A DNA stretch of 23,887 nt. Source: a virus. Positions 8,280 through 14,461 of this stretch are shown here, one piece after another. Both the position numbers and the translations under genes were made by a program. Positions within the stretch are counted from its first letter, which is position 1, and every line of letters begins with the position of its first letter. The notes beneath the pieces are model-generated. The model saw only the letters and a program-made list of their open reading frames with translations, did not search any database and had not been told where the DNA came from. The stretch is taken from positions 1 through 23,887 of the IMG/VR virus record IMGVR_UViG_3300027973_001670; one strand, written 5' to 3'.

Positions 8280-9526
8280 GATTGTAATCTATCTATAATT
8301 TTTGTGGTGGAAAATCCTTCCACGGTGGGAAATATAATCACTCGTGCCAACTCATTGCCCACTGTGGTGGACACTGTGTAATCTCCACCTTTGACAATAA
8401 TGTCTGGTTTAATTTCTTCTATGATTCTTTGTGGAGTATCTTCTGTGAATAGCACTACTTCGTCCACCCAAGGCAACATTTCCAATTGACGTTTTCTTGT
8501 GGCATAATCATTCACTGGTCTGCCTTCACCTTTTAATCTACGCACACTGGCATCATCGTTGATGCCTACTATTAACTTTTTACCTTGATTCCTAGCAAAC
8601 TTTAATAATTCCAAATGTCCTGTGTGTAATATATCAAACACTCCATTGGTCCATACTGTGCCTTTGTTCAAATCTTCTTTGGTGACAGGCACAACACCAA
8701 ACTTTTCCACATTTCTTGCTGCAGCATAGCATGCCAATTCACAAGCACGTGGCACAGTCATGCCTTGTTTGATACCATATGCTATCACGGCCAACACAGT
8801 ATCACCTGCTCCGGTGACATCTGCCACTTCTCTCACGGGTTCTTTCACATGTGAGTACGATCCTTCTTTGGAAATGATATGAATACCTTTGGCTCCATCA
8901 GTGATTATAAGCCATGTCCAACTGTGTGTTTGAGCAAATTTCACAGCTGAATCCACATCAAAAGTGCCATTCCATGATTCATATTCTTTCATGTTGGGCT
9001 TAACTAAAAATGCTCCATCATAATAATCAGCAGATTGTTTGGGATCTACCAACACCCATTGAGTTTTTTCTAAAATGTTTTTTACTGTGTGAGATTTAAT
9101 AACTCCTTTGGCATAATCACTGATTAATACCATACTTTTTTCTGTGAGAGAAAATAACAGTTGAGACAAACAACTATCTTTGATGTATTGTTTTTCTCTA
9201 TCCCAACGCAGTATGTGTTGCCCTCTTTGTTCAACCAATCTTATTTTTGTTGTGGTAATAGGAGCATCTTCTGCTATGGATAAAAATACATTGCTGTTTT
9301 TTAATAAGTTTACTAAACTGTAACCGTCTGTGTCTTTGCCCACTGCTCCATACAATTGTACATCATAGTGAATGGCAGCCATATTCACTGCTAAATTAGC
9401 AGCACCACCTGGAGAAACTTTTTGATTTTGTTCTAATAAAATAGGAATGGGTGCTTCAGGTGACATGCGATCAGCAGTGCCCACGATCCAACGATCCAGC
9501 ATGATATCACCAAGTATTTTGATCAT
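8276..9526 (-). CDS. hldE: Bifunctional heptose 7-phosphate kinase / heptose 1-phosphate adenylyltransferase
   Basis: This 416-residue protein has the two-domain order of HldE (RfaE). The N-terminal PfkB-type kinase has the GDIMLDRW start, SPGGAANLA at 38-46 and the catalytic DVTGAGDT with Asp242. It phosphorylates D-glycero-D-manno-heptose 7-phosphate at C1. The C-terminal cytidylyltransferase-like domain has TNGVFDILHTGH (residues 293-304, HxGH nucleotide-binding motif), RRLKGEGRPVN and VKGGDY. It transfers AMP to heptose 1-phosphate after a phosphatase step. E. coli HldE has 477 residues; this one is shorter mainly in the kinase and linker. The start overlaps the Nudix stop by one base (TAATG) and the end overlaps hldD by four. 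GmhA and GmhB counterparts are absent from this window, so substrate supply would have to come from the host or from elsewhere in the phage genome. Confidence 0.93.
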   Translation of the reverse strand: MIKILGDIMLDRWIVGTADRMSPEAPIPILLEQNQKVSPGGAANLAVNMAAIHYDVQLYGAVGKDTDGYSLVNLLKNSNVFLSIAEDAPITTTKIRLVEQRGQHILRWDREKQYIKDSCLSQLLFSLTEKSMVLISDYAKGVIKSHTVKNILEKTQWVLVDPKQSADYYDGAFLVKPNMKEYESWNGTFDVDSAVKFAQTHSWTWLIITDGAKGIHIISKEGSYSHVKEPVREVADVTGAGDTVLAVIAYGIKQGMTVPRACELACYAAARNVEKFGVVPVTKEDLNKGTVWTNGVFDILHTGHLELLKFARNQGKKLIVGINDDASVRRLKGEGRPVNDYATRKRQLEMLPWVDEVVLFTEDTPQRIIEEIKPDIIVKGGDYTVSTTVGNELARVIIFPTVEGFSTTKIIDRLQS

Positions 9527-9960
9527 TATAGAAATTTTAACATCTTAAAAACTGTTTCCAGTTTTATTTGATTATTTTTGTTTTGTAATGTATTTCTCAA
9601 TCCTTGATGTAAAGGTTTGGGCCATTTGCCAAATATTACCCAAGCGTAGCCATCGTGTTCTTCATTTAATTTAGGGATAAACTCATTTTTTACCACACAC
9701 AGATAGGTATGATATAAAAAGTTTTCATCATTGCTCACAAACGTTTCTAAAGGTATAGTTTTGGTAATATTTACAGAACCAATTTCTTCACTGATTTCTC
9801 TTTTGAGCGATTCCCAAGGTGTTTCGCTTGCAATATTCTTGCCGCCCACTAATCCCCACACGTTGGATTGTTTGCTTTGAGTTCTGTGTAAAAACAAAAA
9901 TCTTTTGGTGTCTAGATTATAGAACAAGGCTCCGCAGCCAATTATTTTCTTATTGGTCAT
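9526..9960 (-). CDS. Nudix hydrolase
   Basis: This 144-residue MutT/Nudix-fold protein carries a Nudix box that fits G(x5)E(x7)REUxEExG: it starts at GKNIASE, then seven residues, then REISEEIG. The Glu residues bind the metal that assists cleavage of a nucleoside diphosphate linked to another group. Flanking text such as GCGALFYN, WGLVGGK, EEHDGYAWV and PKPLHQGL resembles small Nudix proteins common in marine T4-like phages. The substrate cannot be read from the sequence; nucleotide sanitation or nucleotide-sugar turnover are both possible. The gene lies between gp15 (13-base gap) and hldE (one-base overlap), so it belongs to the same transcript. Confidence 0.88.
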   Translation of the reverse strand: MTNKKIIGCGALFYNLDTKRFLFLHRTQSKQSNVWGLVGGKNIASETPWESLKREISEEIGSVNITKTIPLETFVSNDENFLYHTYLCVVKNEFIPKLNEEHDGYAWVIFGKWPKPLHQGLRNTLQNKNNQIKLETVFKMLKFL

Positions 9961-9973
9961 ACTGATAATTATG

Positions 9974-11434
9974 CTATAGACTTAGGTTCCAGGTTCCTTT
10001 GCGATATTCACCTTCAAAGCTCAGTAACCATGCTGTGCCATCCCATTTGTACTGCACACCTGTGTTTAGATTGGTGATGTAGGTAAATTCAACTGCTGAA
10101 TCCACAGTGTTAGCATTGGCACTGGCATCAAATAATATGTTCCATTGAGTGCCATTCCATTCTATGATGTCATTGGATTGAGCCACAAAATCACTACTGT
10201 TGGAATTTTTCCATGCATCGGCTCCGTCCACATTACTGTTTGATCCTATGTCATTTAAGATTAATAATCGTAAACCAGAAATTTTTGTTGCTGTGGGATT
10301 GAATGTGAGTGGATCTATGATGTAATCCACAGTGCCTCTGTTGGTTACTCCATTGATAATTGTATTGGTTGGAATAGTATCAGTGTCCCAATTCACTATC
10401 AATTGATTTTCATTCAAACTGTTGAGAGCAAACGTTCCTGAAATTGTGGAATCCATATCAGAACGTTCCAAAAGTATTCTACTGATGCCTGCTTGATAAA
10501 TTCCTGGATATGCATCCAACACTTTTCTCCAATTGGTTACGCCCACAACTCCTTTGTCTACTATTTGAACTATGCTGTTCATTACCACAATATCCCAATC
10601 ACTGATAGTGGTTGCTGTCACAGAATCAGCATCGGTTCTTGTCACTTTGCTGGTATCTTGAGTGCCATCAGCTGTGGTATTGATATCTGATCTAGCAGTG
10701 TCGGTGGGATCATCTGAATATGCTTTGAGTTCAGGCATGCTCATGCCCAAATCAATATTACCTGTTTGTTCGTTAAAAATGCTGGTGATAATTTTTGTAA
10801 TTACTCCTAATTTTTTTACTTTGGTTGGTGCACTGATATAGATTGGAGTGGTAAATTGCAGTGTGGCAATGTCTATTTCACTTTCAGTGCCTGTGGGAAT
10901 TCCTCTGGAACTAAAAGTTATTCCATTAAGATCTAACACAGTTAAACTGGTCCAATCAATGTAATTGTCAGTGGTTTGAATTTCTAAACTGGGATTGAAT
11001 AACATCAATATTTGTTCTAATATTTGTAATTTTTGATCTGTATTGGTTGACCAAATGTCCACACTCACACCCAAGGTGTAAGGAGTAGGCATTAATCTTT
11101 CCACAGTAAAATTGGCTCCTTGAATGTTCAGATACTCTTCGTTATTCTCATCAAAAGCTCTTTCTCTCACATGTATTTTACTTACAAATGTAGCATCAGC
11201 TGTACGGGTACGATCCATTTCCAATGAAGTCACGTATACTGCCATTCTAGGAGCACTGGGAATTTTATTTTCACTGTTGTCTCTAATGATATGTGCCACT
11301 TGTCTAGTAATATCGCCATACATCACTGGTATGGTCTTCAATTGACCTTTGCCATCTTTATAAGAAAAATTACTCATTAATCTCACAATCTGAGTAATAT
11401 ATCTGCGTATTTGTCCGTCGTAAAAAAATTCCAT
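9974..11434 (-). CDS. 15: Tail terminator / sheath stabiliser, gp15-like
   Basis: This is a homologue of T4 gp15, the protein that caps the tail tube and sheath and joins tail to head. The N-terminal half matches the family: FYDGQIRRY near the start, IPVMYGD, an APRM-type region, then PTPYTLGVSVDIWSTNTDQ and LEQILMLFNPSLEI. T4 gp15 has 272 residues and this protein has 486. The extra part is a C-terminal extension of over 200 residues containing two aromatic modules, IIEWNGTQW (423-431) and YKWDGTAW (462-469), similar to modules in gp14 and gp18 here. The gp14 stop lies two bases upstream of its ATG and no Shine-Dalgarno sequence is seen, so it is probably coupled to gp14. It sits on the minus strand, opposite to gp13, gp18 and gp19. 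Confidence 0.87.
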   Translation of the reverse strand: MEFFYDGQIRRYITQIVRLMSNFSYKDGKGQLKTIPVMYGDITRQVAHIIRDNSENKIPSAPRMAVYVTSLEMDRTRTADATFVSKIHVRERAFDENNEEYLNIQGANFTVERLMPTPYTLGVSVDIWSTNTDQKLQILEQILMLFNPSLEIQTTDNYIDWTSLTVLDLNGITFSSRGIPTGTESEIDIATLQFTTPIYISAPTKVKKLGVITKIITSIFNEQTGNIDLGMSMPELKAYSDDPTDTARSDINTTADGTQDTSKVTRTDADSVTATTISDWDIVVMNSIVQIVDKGVVGVTNWRKVLDAYPGIYQAGISRILLERSDMDSTISGTFALNSLNENQLIVNWDTDTIPTNTIINGVTNRGTVDYIIDPLTFNPTATKISGLRLLILNDIGSNSNVDGADAWKNSNSSDFVAQSNDIIEWNGTQWNILFDASANANTVDSAVEFTYITNLNTGVQYKWDGTAWLLSFEGEYRKGTWNLSL

Positions 11435-11436
11435 GT

Positions 11437-12594
11437 TTAATTGTCCGCTTTGGGTTTAAGTGCTTGTGATAAACTTTGTCTTTGTGGGACAGTTTGACCT
11501 GCCACTGTGGTTGTGTTGGTGTTGTTGATAAATCCTGTTTTTTGTGTGTTTCTGGTGTCAGTGTTGGTCAACGTCATACGCACAGCATCTTCCATTTTGA
11601 TCCAACGTGTGCTGTCGTATCTAAATAATCTATTGGGTAAAAAATCTGTTCTTAAAAAATAATCACCTTTGGCAGCACCCAAAGGAAATCCTATGCCGTG
11701 ACCAAACACTTCACCGTTGGGCGCAAATCCATCTCCCAATAGATAACCGTCATAACCATTTCTGTCTGGTGTTTGATTGATTCTATCTGCCATTTCATTG
11801 GCAGTGCTGGCATCCAATGTGTTGATATCTGTGGTGACCAATTCAGGCTTGCCTTGTTCATCCACTTGCAAAGTGAATAAATTTTTAGTATTGTATCCAC
11901 TCTTGTTTGAGTCTGCTTCTGCTTGTGCCACAACAGCATTGTTAATTTGCATTTCTTTTTCATATGTGCTCAACACATCTCGTAGAGTGTTTTCACTGCC
12001 TTCTTCAGCAGGTAAATCCAGTATTTCTTTGAATTCTTGGCTGTCTACTATTTGTTTAAGTTTTAATCTATATAAATGAGGATACCAAGTGGGTGAAAAT
12101 CCTTCTGCTGCTCTGTTTATATCCTGTATCACATAAAATCTTTTCAATGCCACTTTGTAATCATTCAGTGCGTATTGGTCTTTTAAATGTGGTAATTCTA
12201 TCACATCTCCTGACATTAATTTTCTACCAATGGTTTTGACTGAACTGTTGATATGCACAGTTAAAAATATTGTATCATTTTGCAGAAATAATCCAAATTG
12301 ACTCATGTCAAAGTCAATGTCACTCACGTTGTAAATGCCTCTGATCTGATAGATGTTGGGATCGTATTTTCTATCTCTATTTTCTAAAAATAATAGGTCT
12401 TGAATATTGGTTTCTTTCACAGCATTGTATCTGGGCTGTGTGGCTGTGGCATCTTCTTCATCAGGATTCACAGGTCCAAGGTATTTGTGTACAAACACAT
12501 CAGTGCCGCCCACTGTGAACATTTCTGCGATTGTTTGATCTAAAAATGTGTAATCTTCGCCCTTTTCTGGCTTGTATAAACTGATTCTTGGCAT
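11437..12594 (-). CDS. 14: Neck protein, gp14-like
   Basis: This 385-residue homologue of T4 gp14 (256 residues) is a head-tail connector component that acts with gp13 and gp15. Family-typical segments are FDMSQFGLFLQNDTI, KLMSGDVIELPHL, LKRFYVIQD, and AAEGFSPTWYPHLYR. The C-terminal part holds GDYFLRTDFLPNRLFRYD followed by a Trp (about 310-336), an aromatic module also seen in gp15 and gp18. The ATG has no Shine-Dalgarno sequence. A late octamer AATAAATA ends five bases before it, so its mRNA is predicted to be leaderless or nearly so. It heads the minus-strand unit gp14-gp15-Nudix-hldE-hldD-cupin. Confidence 0.87.
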   Translation of the reverse strand: MPRISLYKPEKGEDYTFLDQTIAEMFTVGGTDVFVHKYLGPVNPDEEDATATQPRYNAVKETNIQDLLFLENRDRKYDPNIYQIRGIYNVSDIDFDMSQFGLFLQNDTIFLTVHINSSVKTIGRKLMSGDVIELPHLKDQYALNDYKVALKRFYVIQDINRAAEGFSPTWYPHLYRLKLKQIVDSQEFKEILDLPAEEGSENTLRDVLSTYEKEMQINNAVVAQAEADSNKSGYNTKNLFTLQVDEQGKPELVTTDINTLDASTANEMADRINQTPDRNGYDGYLLGDGFAPNGEVFGHGIGFPLGAAKGDYFLRTDFLPNRLFRYDSTRWIKMEDAVRMTLTNTDTRNTQKTGFINNTNTTTVAGQTVPQRQSLSQALKPKADN

Positions 12595-12599
12595 GTGTA

Positions 12600-12607
12600 T
12601 ATTTATT
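12600..12607 (-). promoter_or_regulatory. Late promoter octamer for gp14 unit (AATAAATA)
   Basis: On the minus strand AATAAATA matches TATAAATA at seven of eight bases and ends five bases before the gp14 ATG. It is the only good promoter candidate I see for the whole minus-strand block. It is back to back with a plus-strand motif 15 bases away. Confidence 0.7.
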
Positions 12608-12622
12608 CATGCTGTGTCTGGT

Positions 12623-12630
12623 GCTAAATA
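12623..12630 (+). promoter_or_regulatory. Late promoter octamer for gp13 (GCTAAATA)
   Basis: GCTAAATA matches the TAAATA core. CTAAATA-type late motifs are known in T4-like cyanophages. It lies 18 bases upstream of the gp13 ATG at 12649, with AGGA at 12637-12640 in between as a modest ribosome binding site. It is divergent from the gp14 motif at 12600-12607. Confidence 0.6.
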
Positions 12631-12648
12631 TGTTATAGGAACCTATTG

Positions 12649-13407
12649 ATGAGCGAACTACAAACACAAAGACAAGAAATATACAGTTTTGCTAAAGACA
12701 TGCTGGGTGGGGGCATGGTTGAGGTTGAACTGGATCCCAATCACTATGAAACAGCACTAACCAGAGCTTTGGGTAGATATCGTCAAAGATCCGACAATTC
12801 AGTGGAGGAAAGTTATTTGTTTTTGACCACAGTGTTGGATCAAAACAGTTATACCTTGCCCAACGAAGTGATGGAAATTAGACAGATTTTTAGAAGAAGT
12901 GTTGGTTCAAGAAGTGGTGGCGGAGATGGTGGCACAGTGTTTGAACCATTCAATTTGGCCTACACCAACACCTATCTATTGGCCAGTTCCAACATGGGTG
13001 GTTTGGCCACTTACAACATGTTTTCTCAGTATCAGGAAATGGTGGGTAGAATGTTTGGTTCTTTCATAGAATTCAAATGGAACTCAGTGACCAAAGTTTT
13101 AACGTTATTACAAAGACCCCGAGCAGAAGAAACATTGATGTTGTTTGCTTACAATTACAGACCCGAAAGCCAACTGTTGACCGATTACAAATCTAGAGAA
13201 TGGATCAAAAGTTACACATTGGCCAATTGCAAATACATGTTGGGTGAAGCCAGATCCAAATTCAACACTGTGGCAGGACCACAGGGTGGAACCACACTGA
13301 ATGGTGACACTTTAAAAGCCGAAGCTCAAGCTGAAATGGATAGATTGGATGCTGAATTGGCCACACAAATGGCTGGTGGCGTGGGCTATCATTTCACAAT
13401 CGGTTAA
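12649..13407 (+). CDS. 13: Neck protein, gp13-like
   Basis: This 252-residue homologue of T4 gp13 (309 residues) is a connector protein that with gp14 closes the filled head and forms the tail docking site. Family features include the N-terminal helix followed by VEVELDPNHYETALTRAL, an internal IFRRS segment, a long aromatic region ending in FIEFKWNSVTKVL, then SREWIKSYTLANCKYMLGEARSKF, GGTTLNGDTLKAEAQAEMDRL and a short hydrophobic C-terminus. I chose ATG 12649 over an in-frame TTG at 12646 because AGGA at 12637-12640 is then eight bases away. It is the first plus-strand gene of the second half and diverges from gp14, whereas T4 genes 13-15 are collinear. Confidence 0.87.
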   Translation: MSELQTQRQEIYSFAKDMLGGGMVEVELDPNHYETALTRALGRYRQRSDNSVEESYLFLTTVLDQNSYTLPNEVMEIRQIFRRSVGSRSGGGDGGTVFEPFNLAYTNTYLLASSNMGGLATYNMFSQYQEMVGRMFGSFIEFKWNSVTKVLTLLQRPRAEETLMLFAYNYRPESQLLTDYKSREWIKSYTLANCKYMLGEARSKFNTVAGPQGGTTLNGDTLKAEAQAEMDRLDAELATQMAGGVGYHFTIG

Positions 13408-13414
13408 TATTTCA

Positions 13415-13443
13415 TTGACATTATTATAAATTTAAAGTACAAT
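13415..13443 (+). promoter_or_regulatory. Near-consensus sigma70 promoter for the dNMP kinase gene
   Basis: A perfect -35 TTGACA (13415-13420) is followed by a 17-base spacer and TACAAT (13438-13443), five of six bases of the -10 consensus. The start site would fall near 13450, only about five bases before the ATG at 13455. Within the spacer is TATAAATT (13425-13432), one base off the T4 late octamer, so both early and late transcription are possible. Confidence 0.7.
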
Positions 13444-13454
13444 AGTGCTTTAAT

Positions 13455-14048
13455 ATGATTATCGGAATTTGCGGATTAATAGGCAGTGGCAAAGACACCA
13501 TTGCTGATTGCTTGGTGGAACAACACAATTTTCAAAAAATATCTTTTGCTGACAAACTCAAAGATGCTGTGGCTCAGATGTTCGATTGGGACAGACAATT
13601 GCTGGATGGCAAAACTGATGAAAGCAGAGCTTGGAGAGAACAGCCTGATGCTTATTGGAGCAAAGAAGTAGGCAGCACGATCACTCCTAGATTGGCTCTA
13701 CAAAAGTTTGGTACAGAATGCATGCGTAATGGATTTTATGATGGCATATGGGTCAGTTTGACCAAGAAAAAAATTATAGAAAATCCTCAGATCAACTGGG
13801 TTATTCCAGATGTGCGTTTTGTGAATGAAGCTGACATGATCAAAAGTGTTGGTGGAAAAGTTTGGTGGGTTAAAAGAGGCACATTGCCACTGTGGTTTAA
13901 AATATATCAAGATGTGGGCATAGAACCCAAAGACATACATGCCAGTGAATGGGCATGGGCTAGATTTGCATTTGATGCTGAACTAAACAACAATAGCACC
14001 ATAGAAGCTCTTAGAAGTCAGGTACAAGGTCTCCTTGCACCCATTTGA
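13455..14048 (+). CDS. Deoxynucleoside monophosphate kinase-like P-loop kinase
   Basis: This 197-residue protein has a Walker A motif at residues 7-15 (GLIGSGKDT), an ISFADKLKDAV segment that follows it in phage dNMP kinases, LQKFGTECMRNGFYDGIW, and PDVRFVNEAD, a signature of this family (T4 gene 1 type). The likely role is phosphorylating dNMPs, including modified ones, to feed viral DNA synthesis. Such a function is normally expressed early, and this gene alone in the window has a strong host-type promoter directly upstream. No Shine-Dalgarno sequence is visible. The 3' end overlaps the HNH gene on the other strand by 38 bases. Nucleotide specificity cannot be read from the sequence. Confidence 0.85.
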   Translation: MIIGICGLIGSGKDTIADCLVEQHNFQKISFADKLKDAVAQMFDWDRQLLDGKTDESRAWREQPDAYWSKEVGSTITPRLALQKFGTECMRNGFYDGIWVSLTKKKIIENPQINWVIPDVRFVNEADMIKSVGGKVWWVKRGTLPLWFKIYQDVGIEPKDIHASEWAWARFAFDAELNNNSTIEALRSQVQGLLAPI

Positions 14049-14460
14049 TACCTTGTGATTGCAGCACTCGCTGACAGTTGGCACACACTGTTTTAAGATT
14101 GTTAAATCTACAGTTATTAAGATTGCCATCCACATGAAACACATTAAACTGCTGAGCATGTTTGCTTTTGTATGAACACTTATCACACTCGTTTTTTTTC
14201 ACATAGCCCGACTGCTGCCATTTGGGCATGCCCATGGATCTGCCTTTGTAACGCACACACTGCTCGCACTGAGATCTATAGAATACCTTGTTTGCTTTGT
14301 GATAATTCACAGCACAGGGGCGTTGTTTGCAGGCTTTGCACAAAGGTCGCATACAGTATTTAGCTGCCCTTTTTTGGCCCTTTTTGTTGGGATTAATGAG
14401 GTGTATTTTTGAGCTATCTGAATAAATATATTCAAATAAGTCATAGATAGGAGAAAACAA
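14011..14460 (-). CDS. HNH/zinc-ribbon endonuclease-like protein
   Basis: This open frame of 149 codons encodes paired Cys knuckles (LCKACKQRPC at about 40-49, CEQC, then CDKC) and a treble-clef nuclease-like core FHVDGNLNNCRFNNLKTVCANC. The His-x-Asp-Gly-Asn and NNL-x-T-x-C-x-NC arrangement is that of small HNH proteins common in marine T4-like phages. They are often free-standing homing endonucleases. The frame has no ATG until Met37 (14352). The frame's first start is a TTG at 14460, overlapping the gp18 leader, and the residues between look protein-like, so the start is uncertain. It is wedged antisense between the dNMP kinase (38-base overlap) and gp18, which fits a late arrival. Confidence 0.72.
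   Translation of the reverse strand: MFSPIYDLFEYIYSDSSKIHLINPNKKGQKRAAKYCMRPLCKACKQRPCAVNYHKANKVFYRSQCEQCVRYKGRSMGMPKWQQSGYVKKNECDKCSYKSKHAQQFNVFHVDGNLNNCRFNNLKTVCANCQRVLQSQGIKWVQGDLVPDF
14421..14428 (+). promoter_or_regulatory. Late promoter octamer for gp18 (AATAAATA)
   Basis: AATAAATA matches TATAAATA at seven of eight bases. It lies 33 bases upstream of the gp18 ATG, giving a leader long enough for the AGGAG at 14449-14453. It also lies in a small inverted repeat, TGAATA-AATA-TATTCA (14419-14434). Confidence 0.75.
14449..14453 (+). promoter_or_regulatory. Strong Shine-Dalgarno site of gp18 (AGGAG)
   Basis: AGGAG lies eight bases before the ATG at 14462 and fixes that start. Full AGGAG sites are rare in this window, seen otherwise only before gp19. 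Confidence 0.85.
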
Positions 14461-14461
14461 T

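Noticed and set aside
12646-12648. TTG as the gp13 start
   Set aside because: ATG three bases later has better spacing from AGGA and is the standard codon.
14419-14434. Small palindrome TGAATA-AATA-TATTCA as an operator
   Set aside because: It is AT-only apart from the ends and contains the late octamer, so it is likely a by-product of promoter sequence; no second copy was seen.
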